In this document: piece by piece, positions 26,147-33,178 of the stretch
How positions within the stretch are numbered: the first letter of the stretch is position 1
How the letters are laid out: every line of letters starts with the position of its first letter
Assembly: GCA_009773755.1 (NCBI GenBank)
Contig: WSZJ01000002.1
Span: 1 to 63,881, forward strand
Reading direction: 5' to 3'
DNA length: 63,881 nucleotides
From: Planctomycetota bacterium
GTDB taxonomy: Bacteria > Planctomycetota > MHYJ01 > WSZJ01
Made by a program: the position numbers and the translations under genes
The notes under the pieces: model-generated
The model's input: the letters and a program-made list of their open reading frames with translations, nothing else
The model's database searches: none
What the model was told of the DNA's origin: nothing

Positions 26147-26851
26147 CTAGGGTCGCGAAGCCACAATTCTCAGAAGATGATTGGCGAAGTGGATGAGATC
26201 TACTGCCTCCTGCGCTCCCATCGTGACCTTTCGATGGCTCCCTGGATTCTTGACCGCACCGATTGCTCCGGCAAAAAGGTGCGAAATCGCCTCGCGCTCC
26301 GAATCGACCAGGCCGGCATCGGTAAGCGGTCCGGACTTCGGATTGAAGGCGGTTCGAACAAGATCCGCACCGAGACAAGCTGCGGGCAGCTTTGCTTTAT
26401 CTCTTACCCGAACCTCGACCTCCTTAAACGCCTGAAAGACCGCCACGTCGTAGTCCCCGCGGAGGAAGATAGGCCGCACTTTCGACTCCAGAACAACCTC
26501 AAGGCATCCAGCCGGGAACGCCCTCGCCATGCGGTAGGCATCCAGGTCCGGCTTACTCTTGATCGACTCAGCTCGCCGCGAGAAAACCATGAACCCTCCA
26601 TGGTCTCCCGGCCTGGGGACGACGATCCCCTCGCGAATGAGCCACGCCCATGCCTCGGATAGCGCGACGACGAATTCCTCGTGCTTCGGGCCGGCGTACT
26701 CCTGCCAGTAGCGGGCACCCGTGGAGTTGCCCACATTCAGGAACTGTTCCTGCATCGCCCGCAGGAAATCAAGCAGGCAAAGACCCAACTCCTCGACAGG
26801 GAGCAGCAGAGCCTCCTCGACTGCTGGAAAGTGATCGTTCGGGCTGGCCAC
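26147..26851 (-). CDS. TIGR02391 (Ymh) family protein
   Basis: The product has 234 residues, starting at a GTG with AAGGAG upstream. The C-terminal half shows the family signature: DVAVFQAFKEVEVRVRDKA, AFNPKSGPLTDAG, LFAGAIGAVKNPGSHR and a final FANHLLRIV. Members of this family are often found in restriction or abortive-infection loci and resemble HEPN-like helical proteins, but their activity is not established. It is convergent with the preceding gene. Confidence 0.8.
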   Translation of the reverse strand: MASPNDHFPAVEEALLLPVEELGLCLLDFLRAMQEQFLNVGNSTGARYWQEYAGPKHEEFVVALSEAWAWLIREGIVVPRPGDHGGFMVFSRRAESIKSKPDLDAYRMARAFPAGCLEVVLESKVRPIFLRGDYDVAVFQAFKEVEVRVRDKAKLPAACLGADLVRTAFNPKSGPLTDAGLVDSEREAISHLFAGAIGAVKNPGSHRKVTMGAQEAVDLIHFANHLLRIVASRP

Positions 26852-26990
26852 GGGGGACTCCTTCAGCGAAGTGGAAGGTGGGGATCAAGTTAGTCCGAGG
26901 AACACGCCGTGTCGATGAGATGGCGGCGCTTTCTCTTCCCCATTCGCCGCGAAATCGGGTGTATGCGCCCACCCCCTTTCCGGAGGCGCC

Positions 26991-27149
26991 ATGATCCAGG
27001 TCCGCGTGCTGGTGAAGAAGCTGCTCTGCCTGGACTGCCAGGCGAAGCACGGGAAAGCCCACGGGACCACCTACGGCCCAAGAAAGACACCAGTGAACGG
27101 AGTTCTCATGGCTGAAATCCAAGTTCGAAGCGTCGTTCGGTTTGCCTGA
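26991..27149 (+). pseudogene. Truncated copy of the zinc-ribbon gene at 28215
   Basis: The 52-residue frame begins MIQVRVLVKKLLCLDCQAKH, nearly identical to the intact gene, and keeps the same CCGGAGGCGCC leader. It then loses the second CxxC and drifts. Near its end a second weak repeat of the start appears (MAEIQVRSVVRFA). It overlaps the 3' end of the Mrr-like gene on the other strand, so it is most likely a broken duplicate. Confidence 0.7.
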
Positions 27150-28090
27150 TCGATGTTGTAACCTCGCGCTGTGCACGTCTTCATGGCGCCCGGTGCTAGC
27201 GCGCTGGTCGTCACAACCAGCCCCGAATTGGCGCCTTCGTGAACTACGTCCGCCCACAGGGCCTTCACCACCACCTTGCCAACCTTCTTCTTCTCCCTCT
27301 TGCACTGCACGAGCATCGTCGGAGGCCCGGATCTCTCAACGTCCTTCCGCCAGACGCGGGCATCGATGTTGCCGTCATCTCGCCCCTCACCAATCTGAAC
27401 CTCATATCCTTCACGTTTGAAAAACTCACACGCGAGCGCCTCGAATTTACGCCAGTTGATCGAACCAATGTCGCCGAAATTCTGGTCGAGGTAGTCGATG
27501 AAGCGTTGATCGAGGAAATCTCCGTAGAGGGTCTCCAGCGACTCACTCTTAAACAGGTCTCGAAGTTCCGCAACGTCCTTCCACTCGACTCGACGAACCG
27601 ATGTCCACGGGGATCGGTGGAGGTCAGCGTTCAATCCCAACAGAATCTCTGCCCCGATATCCAGACCGTCCTTGCCATGATCATGTCCGGCCCGCTCAAG
27701 GAATGGGGTGGGGTCAAGTTTCTTGTCGCCGCGGGCGGCTTCTTCTTTCAGGCCATTTTCCAGATACTCCGGAAGCGCAGCGAGGAGGCTCTCGACAATG
27801 ACCGTTTTCATCGGGTCGTTTCTGTATTTCTTCCAAATCCTGATCCCGACGGGAGCCTGAATGGCGGCCTCGATGTTGCCCACCCCGTGCAGAATTGAGC
27901 CGACGACCTCCTCGAACTCCTCCGACCGGATTCTCACCAGTTCCGAATCGTCGCCGTACCACACGGACTCGAGGTGCTTCGGCACATGGGTGCTCAATTC
28001 CTCTCGAGTCAGGGCCAGTCCGGATTTGTGCCCGACAATTTCGCCCGTCGTCGTAACCAGCTCCATCCGTCGAAGATTGATCCCGCCCAT
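27071..28090 (-). CDS. Mrr-like restriction endonuclease
   Basis: The product has 339 residues. The C-terminal part (from about residue 215) is an Mrr_cat/PD-(D/E)XK domain: NWRKFEALACEFFKREGYEV, then GRDDGNIDARVW (catalytic Asp), TMLVQCKREKK (Q-x-K) and GLVVTTSALAPGAM. Mrr enzymes cut DNA carrying modified bases. The N-terminal 200 residues are unrecognised and could sense or bind DNA. A GGGAGG ribosome site precedes the ATG. Its gene is bracketed by the two copies of a small zinc-ribbon gene. Confidence 0.82.
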   Translation of the reverse strand: MGGINLRRMELVTTTGEIVGHKSGLALTREELSTHVPKHLESVWYGDDSELVRIRSEEFEEVVGSILHGVGNIEAAIQAPVGIRIWKKYRNDPMKTVIVESLLAALPEYLENGLKEEAARGDKKLDPTPFLERAGHDHGKDGLDIGAEILLGLNADLHRSPWTSVRRVEWKDVAELRDLFKSESLETLYGDFLDQRFIDYLDQNFGDIGSINWRKFEALACEFFKREGYEVQIGEGRDDGNIDARVWRKDVERSGPPTMLVQCKREKKKVGKVVVKALWADVVHEGANSGLVVTTSALAPGAMKTCTARGYNIDQANRTTLRTWISAMRTPFTGVFLGP

Positions 28091-28214
28091 GCTGGCCTCC
28101 CTGTGCAGCCAAGATACTGAGCAGGTTCAGGCGAGTCGAGAGTCCCGCTCGGATTTGGCTTCCCGCGCCGTCCCAGGTAAGAACACATGCGCCATCCCCA
28201 TTCCGGAGGCGCCG

Positions 28215-28439
28215 ATGTTCCAGATCCGAGTGCTGGTGAAGAAGCTGCGCTGCCTCGACTGCCAGGAGAAGCACGGGATACCCGACGCGACGTTCGAGCG
28301 CGGCCCGAACGCGAACATCTACGATCCGAAGTCGCTGGTCTGCCCCCGGTGCGGCGGGAAAAACACGCTGCCGGAAGTGGATCTCCAGGTCACAGACGCG
28401 ACTCAGAAGCCGACGGGTCCAACCGTTGCGGGTGCTTGA
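28215..28439 (+). CDS. Small zinc-ribbon protein
   Basis: The product has 74 residues. Two CxxC knuckles (CLDC at 13-16 and CPRC at 43-46) form a probable zinc ribbon. The N-terminus MFQIRVLVKKLR is basic and the tail is Thr/Pro-rich. A GGAGG lies 6-7 nt before the ATG. A truncated copy lies 1.2 kb away on the other side of the Mrr-like gene, and both share about 25 bp of leader. The function is unknown. Its 3' end overlaps the next minus-strand gene by 50 bp. Confidence 0.65.
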   Translation: MFQIRVLVKKLRCLDCQEKHGIPDATFERGPNANIYDPKSLVCPRCGGKNTLPEVDLQVTDATQKPTGPTVAGA

Positions 28440-29259
28440 GCGCCCGACGGAAATCTGCCACGAACTGTGCTCGGTGGTTACCCAGCGGGAAGGGAATCGA
28501 GGTGTCGTGAAGCACCGCGACCTTCGCCGCGCGTAGCGCCGTTGCCGCAAGGTCGAAGAGTACGCGCTTGCAAAGAATGACTCCGCGCTCCGGTGCCAGG
28601 GCCACACAACGATCGACCAGCCGCGGGATGCTCGCGCGGATGCTCCGCGTCTTCTCGGCGCTGGAAAGGTGGTTCACCGGCTGCTCCGAGGCGTCGATGA
28701 GCCAGAATCCGTCTGCCTGGATGCGACGGAGAACTTGCACCTTAGAGTCCACGTTGAATCCCGGCTCGGCGCCGTAGAGGGCCTCCGCCACGCCCCGGTA
28801 AAGGTTGTCGTGCTGGCTCAAGTCCGGCGCATAGAAAAACCTGCGGGGGCCGTTGCCTGGATCAGGAGGCGATTCCGCAACGAGGAGGACCTTTAACCTC
28901 TCCGGCCTGTACTCGAGCCTCAATTTCTCGTACCACGCCTCCCCGGACTCAGCGACCGGACGTACCCGCGTTGGCGGAGAAATCGGAGTTGGCACCGCTG
29001 GCGGTTGGGCGGCTCGTGCCGCGGGCGGTCCGGCTTGCACTCGGTCGACGAACCACCAGCGATTTGACTCCTGCCGCTGACCGAGTATCCGACCAGCCCG
29101 GAGCAGATCCCGAAGCGGTTTACCCGGCCGCTGGACTGAGTCGTGTAGGAGGCCCGCTTGGTCAAGCCAGCGCGCCGCGGTGACCGCATCGACTGACGCG
29201 AGGCCATCCGCTTTCAGCCGGCGCTGCAACTCCCCGTTGATTGCACTGGCGTCCGGCAT
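28390..29259 (-). CDS. Hypothetical protein, possible uracil-DNA-glycosylase-like fold
   Basis: The product has 289 residues. Residues 1-75 look like a small helical DNA-binding module (AARWLDQAGLLHDSVQRPGK). A Pro-rich linker leads to LKVLLVAESPPDPGNGPRRF, then ASIPRLVDRCVALAPERGVI and FPLGNHRAQFVADFRRAL, an order reminiscent of uracil-DNA glycosylase-like folds (VLLVAESPP start, late LGNH). That link is weak. The ATG at 29259 is chosen because the longer frame overlaps the divergent gene at 29329. Confidence 0.5.
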   Translation of the reverse strand: MPDASAINGELQRRLKADGLASVDAVTAARWLDQAGLLHDSVQRPGKPLRDLLRAGRILGQRQESNRWWFVDRVQAGPPAARAAQPPAVPTPISPPTRVRPVAESGEAWYEKLRLEYRPERLKVLLVAESPPDPGNGPRRFFYAPDLSQHDNLYRGVAEALYGAEPGFNVDSKVQVLRRIQADGFWLIDASEQPVNHLSSAEKTRSIRASIPRLVDRCVALAPERGVILCKRVLFDLAATALRAAKVAVLHDTSIPFPLGNHRAQFVADFRRALKHPQRLDPSASESRL

Positions 29260-29328
29260 CGTGAAATCGCTCCGTTCCAGAAGGTGTCGTTGAAGGTACG
29301 ATCCGCGACGATTCGATGGAGAACCGCG

Positions 29329-29868
29329 ATGAACCCAGATCTGCAATCCAAGCTGCTGGTGTACAAGGCCTACCAACTCGGTCGCGAGGCCATTCTGCGT
29401 GGACTTCGAAATGAGCATGAGGATCTCGCACGCGCCAGTCTTTCCGCCTTGGATGCCCTCGAAGGCACCGCCGAGGTTGTCCGCAGGAAGTGTTTCTATA
29501 CGCTGATCTTGGCGGAACTCCATCGGCTCTCAGACCCGATGCCGTATCGCGAGTCTGCGATGGAATTGAGCGACCAGTTGATGACCCTAGGGGGAATGAG
29601 CTCCAGACAGCGTCCGTTCGAGATCTACATGAAAGTCGTCAATGCGACGACCCAGTCTCCGACCGTCGGCAACCTAGGAGACTTCAACACTTCAGGCGTA
29701 AATCTCGTGCAAGATACGACCTCGGAAACAGATGAGTTCGGCAAGGAGATTTCAGTCGATCGGGTTCAGCGGGCGCTTGGACTGAGCGATGAAGAATACG
29801 ATCGCTTCTATGGCTTTCTTCAGAAATCACTTCCCGAGGTCATCCAGGCTCACGGATTGGCTCGATAA
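29329..29868 (+). CDS. Hypothetical helical protein
   Basis: The product has 179 residues and I do not recognise it. It is soluble and mostly helical: LLVYKAYQLGREAILRGLRN, YTLILAELHRLSD, then VQRALGLSDEEYDRFYGFL near the end. The ATG at 29329 is preferred because earlier in-frame codons lack a ribosome site. It is divergent from the preceding gene and convergent with the cyclase. Confidence 0.5.
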   Translation: MNPDLQSKLLVYKAYQLGREAILRGLRNEHEDLARASLSALDALEGTAEVVRRKCFYTLILAELHRLSDPMPYRESAMELSDQLMTLGGMSSRQRPFEIYMKVVNATTQSPTVGNLGDFNTSGVNLVQDTTSETDEFGKEISVDRVQRALGLSDEEYDRFYGFLQKSLPEVIQAHGLAR

Positions 29869-30021
29869 GGCACAGCCCCTCGTGGGGTCCTGATTCCTGA
29901 CGCTTCGAAGCCTCGCCCCCGACCTGGGCACCCTTCGCTTCCCCTGTCCAGCCCCCGGAGCCGTCACGCGCCTTCCCACTTTCCGGGGGGACTTCTCGAC
30001 GTTCCGCTTAGGGCGGGGTGG

Positions 30022-30981
30022 CTACCCAGTTCCCGCAGCCGCATCCCTGTGGTTCAGCTCGAACACGCGCCACGCCCGGCCGTGCTTGTCCTTCTTGCGA
30101 CCCCGGTTCACCAAGTAGTCCAGGATCTCCGAGTAGCTTGTGACGCTGTCGGACTCCGCCCGAATTGCTTTCAGCACTTCGCCGGAGAGGAACACCAGGT
30201 CGTCCGCGTCAGGGCCGATCGCGTCGAGAACCCGCCTCCCTCCATTGATACCGTCGCCTGCATAGTTCCACTTGCTCGGCTGCCCGGCTTCCTCGAAGGG
30301 AAACACCTCCCCGATGTGAATCCCCATCCGAAAGTGGAATTCGACCGGCACCGACTTCTTGGCGACGGCGTGCTCAATCTCGGTGGCCAACTGGGCGGCG
30401 AACCAAGTCGCCTCACCGGGATCGAGAAACAGGAAGATGTAGCCATCCCCTGAACAGATCGCTCGCTCGGGCGTGCCCGTAGACTCCTTGTGCTGCCGGC
30501 GCTGGGCCGCCTCCACCAACTTCGTCAAAGAGGCCACGATCAAGGCCTGCTGACCTGGGGGATAGGTGGAGTAGTCCGAAATATCTAGGTAAACGAAGCA
30601 CCTCAGGAGCGGCCAGCAGGACCGGAGGCGGACTTCATCGCTCTCGCTCTTCAGTCTTTCGTCGACTTCGTTTGCCACCTCGATCGGAATGAGGGCGAGG
30701 TGGGATGACGCCATGAGGCCATCGTCGTCCTGCGAGAGTTGAAGGCGTACTCCATGCCAAGGGACCGCCACGGAAATCGGCACGAAGGTCTCGTCCTTAA
30801 CTTCGTACAGGAAGTGGCGAGCAAGGCCCCAAGCGGAAGTGGCCCCACTCTCATCAAGCTGAGGTTGGAGGTGGAGCCGGTACTGGTGCTCGCGAAGCCA
30901 ACCCAGGAGGTTGTCAGTTGTGCGGTGCACGGGGATGGGGGCTTCGTCGAACTTCGAGATCGAAACAATGCCCGAGATCAT
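30022..30981 (-). CDS. Class III nucleotidyl cyclase-domain protein
   Basis: The product has 319 residues. Residues of about 110-290 carry the class III cyclase core: a first metal Asp in CFVYLDISDYS, the GDGYIF hairpin with the second Asp, FHFRMGIHIGEVF, and NYAGDGINGGRRVLDA, the counterpart of the Val-Asn-x-Ala-x-Arg motif. The N-terminal 105 residues are unrecognised. No membrane segment is present. The ATG at 30981 follows GGGAGTGAAAGG. Cyclases of this class act in Pycsar anti-phage signalling by making cCMP or cUMP. No TIR or membrane effector is adjacent, so that role is open. Confidence 0.75.
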   Translation of the reverse strand: MISGIVSISKFDEAPIPVHRTTDNLLGWLREHQYRLHLQPQLDESGATSAWGLARHFLYEVKDETFVPISVAVPWHGVRLQLSQDDDGLMASSHLALIPIEVANEVDERLKSESDEVRLRSCWPLLRCFVYLDISDYSTYPPGQQALIVASLTKLVEAAQRRQHKESTGTPERAICSGDGYIFLFLDPGEATWFAAQLATEIEHAVAKKSVPVEFHFRMGIHIGEVFPFEEAGQPSKWNYAGDGINGGRRVLDAIGPDADDLVFLSGEVLKAIRAESDSVTSYSEILDYLVNRGRKKDKHGRAWRVFELNHRDAAAGTG

Positions 30982-31135
30982 CCTTTCACTCCCTTGGGAA
31001 AATCGCATCCGAGGCCTGAAGGCGACCGGGATCACATCATCCTGCGGGACATTGAAGCGGTTCTGGCCCGCCACATTCAAGCCTGACCCAGCGGACGCAG
31101 CGCATGGGTGAGCTCCGCCGCCCGCGTCCCCTTGA

Positions 31136-31354
31136 TCAGGTGCTCCCCTTTCTCGAGAGCAGCCAGGCATCCAGGGCTTCGGCGGAGAACCTAACGCTCC
31201 CGTTCTTTCCCTCCCCGAGATAGAAGGCGGGGATGTCGGCGGCCGACAGCCATCGGCGGATCGACTTTCGTGAGGCGGAGAGTCGCTTCGAGACCTGCGC
31301 AAGGGTGACGAACGTGGCGAGTAGCGGCGAGTGAACTCTTGGCGAACTCGGCAT
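31136..31354 (-). CDS. Excisionase-like HTH protein
   Basis: The product has 72 residues. FVTLAQVSKRLSASRKSIRR then WLSAADIPAFYLGEGKNGSV and RFSAEALDAWLLSRKG is the MerR/excisionase-type winged HTH (HTH_17). An AAAGGAG ribosome site precedes the ATG. It is divergent from the gene at 31426 and may control it, or act as a directionality factor for the element. Confidence 0.75.
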   Translation of the reverse strand: MPSSPRVHSPLLATFVTLAQVSKRLSASRKSIRRWLSAADIPAFYLGEGKNGSVRFSAEALDAWLLSRKGST

Positions 31355-31425
31355 CGGCGGGTCTCCTTTCTTCCTGAGAAGCCGAACCTGTCACTGCATC
31401 ACGCACATTTCGAAAGGAGCCACCG

Positions 31426-32040
31426 ATGAGCTCGCCCGATTCCACTCCCCTGCCGATCGCCAAAGAGTGTCCTGCCCCGATCCCGCCGCCGCGCAATCTC
31501 CGGCCCGCGGGCGTCGAGTACGACGGCAAGGGGAACATCTACCACATCTACATGCAGCCGATCCCGCCGATCGTCTCATCCGAAGTTCTGGCGGGCTGGC
31601 TCGGCATGCACCCGCGGACGGTGAAGAAACTGATGAAGGGCTGGCATCTGGGGCCGTACAACAAGATCGGAACGAAGTACGTCGTGCGCACGGACAAGTT
31701 GCTCAAGACGCTTCAGCGCCGCGAGTACCGGTCGGCGCCGGAGCCGTTCCGCAGCGCCATCGTTCCCAACCCGCAGGTTCTGGAACTGCTCAAACAGAAG
31801 GTTGGCCTTCCGCCGGAGCCAGCGCGGCCCGACGTGCTTCCCGAACCGCCCAGAAAGGGTCGCGGCTGGTGGCGATCCCCCAGGCCCGAGTTGCCGACGC
31901 CCGACCCGATCATCGTGGGCCAGTTACAAGGGTGGATCAGACCGAAGGAAGCCCAACGCCTCGAGGCGGAACGAAAGGTGGGCAAGGACATCAGCGAGGA
32001 GCTCGCCCGGCTGAAGGCAGAACGAGGGAGCCGCTACTGA
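31426..32040 (+). CDS. HTH-containing hypothetical protein
   Basis: The product has 204 residues. Residues 45-95 (IVSSEVLAGWLGMHPRTVKK then LMKGWHLGPYNKIGTKYVVR) look like an excisionase-type HTH that recognises DNA. The C-terminal half is Pro- and Arg-rich and ends in a charged helix. AAAGGAG lies 8 nt before the ATG. It is divergent from the small HTH gene and convergent with the restriction operon. Confidence 0.6.
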   Translation: MSSPDSTPLPIAKECPAPIPPPRNLRPAGVEYDGKGNIYHIYMQPIPPIVSSEVLAGWLGMHPRTVKKLMKGWHLGPYNKIGTKYVVRTDKLLKTLQRREYRSAPEPFRSAIVPNPQVLELLKQKVGLPPEPARPDVLPEPPRKGRGWWRSPRPELPTPDPIIVGQLQGWIRPKEAQRLEAERKVGKDISEELARLKAERGSRY

Positions 32041-32067
32041 GCGCTGCCTCGCCCCACGTGCAGCTTG

Positions 32068-33162
32068 TTAGCGCAGCTTGTCCAGCTCCGGCCGCAGCGC
32101 CTTCTCGAATCCGATCATGTTCGAGATCATCTTCTCTTGGAGCTCGGGCCAGCCCTTCTCTTCCAGGACCGACGGCGCCTCGAAATCGAATCGGATGCGG
32201 CATGCGTTCTTACCATCAAGTCGTTCCCATCCGAGGACGTCGCCGAATCGCGCCTCGATTTGAGACTTCGCGCGGGCGAGCTGGTCGAAGATGCGCTTAT
32301 TCTCCTCTCGATCCTGTGAGCTTATCCAGAGCTCGACGCGCGGGTTCTCCTTTCCGAAGGCGTACGTCAACGAGACACCCGCCTTGCCGGCTCCCGCGGG
32401 GAGATACCAGGATTTCCCCGGCGACACGCGGGCATGAAGCTGCGTCTGCGTATTCGCTGTGTTGAGCAACTCGGCCCAGAAGCGGCGAAGCCGCCTCTCT
32501 GTATCCGTTTCTCGGCGAGCCAGTCTCTCCTTGCCCTCTTTCTCGCGGACCTTCACTACGTAGTCCGCCGCCTCAGGAAGCGGAATCACCTGCTGCACAT
32601 CCACCAGAACTCGGCCGCTGTCGGAGTAGGGCCGAATCCGGATGCAGCGGATATCCAGTTCCCGCTCGTTCAGCCACATGACTGCCGTCGTGACCTCCTT
32701 TGCGAACTCCGCGGAGACAAGGACGATTCGCACGTCTTGGGCGAACTTCTCCTCGTCCGGCTCCTCCCAGCCGAGGAACTCAAGGACCTTGGCTCGAGCC
32801 TCTCCGCCACCGTTCCGGGTGAGGTACGCAGCGTAAACATCGACCACCTTCTCGAAGGTCATCGTGGAGACCATCGCCGCGTAGCGAAGCGCCTGCAACT
32901 CCATGTGCCCGCCGTCCTCAGTGCGCTTCAGCTCGAAAACGACAAGATTGGCGTCCTTGTCGAGTCCGAGAAGGTCGATGCGGCGCTTACTGTCTTCCCA
33001 CTCGCCAAACTCTTCGGCGATCACGAGCGTGTCGGGAGAGATGATCTCGATCTGGCTGCGCAGAAGCCGCTGGAGGTCTGCGCGCTCGCGCACCTTCGCG
33101 GCGCTGAACGTGGTCTCCTCGATTTTTCGGAGCTTGTCCGCGGTGATTTCGTAGATGGCCAT
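32068..33162 (-). CDS. NucS-like/DUF4268-type nuclease-fold protein
   Basis: The product has 364 residues. The N-terminal half has the core of an endonuclease NucS-like fold: SKRRIDLLGLDKDANLVVFE continues as ELKR, giving an Asp then Glu-x-Lys of the PD-(D/E)XK type. The C-terminal 150 residues (RRLRRFWAELLNTANT, then SWYLPAGAGKAGVSLTYAFG and NRIFDQL-like helices) match DUF4268 proteins, which often accompany restriction systems. It is the fourth gene of the restriction operon, starting 16 bp after the helicase stop. A role in DNA cleavage or substrate choice is inferred. Confidence 0.7.
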   Translation of the reverse strand: MAIYEITADKLRKIEETTFSAAKVRERADLQRLLRSQIEIISPDTLVIAEEFGEWEDSKRRIDLLGLDKDANLVVFELKRTEDGGHMELQALRYAAMVSTMTFEKVVDVYAAYLTRNGGGEARAKVLEFLGWEEPDEEKFAQDVRIVLVSAEFAKEVTTAVMWLNERELDIRCIRIRPYSDSGRVLVDVQQVIPLPEAADYVVKVREKEGKERLARRETDTERRLRRFWAELLNTANTQTQLHARVSPGKSWYLPAGAGKAGVSLTYAFGKENPRVELWISSQDREENKRIFDQLARAKSQIEARFGDVLGWERLDGKNACRIRFDFEAPSVLEEKGWPELQEKMISNMIGFEKALRPELDKLR

Positions 33163-33178
33163 GACTATTCCGTCCTCT

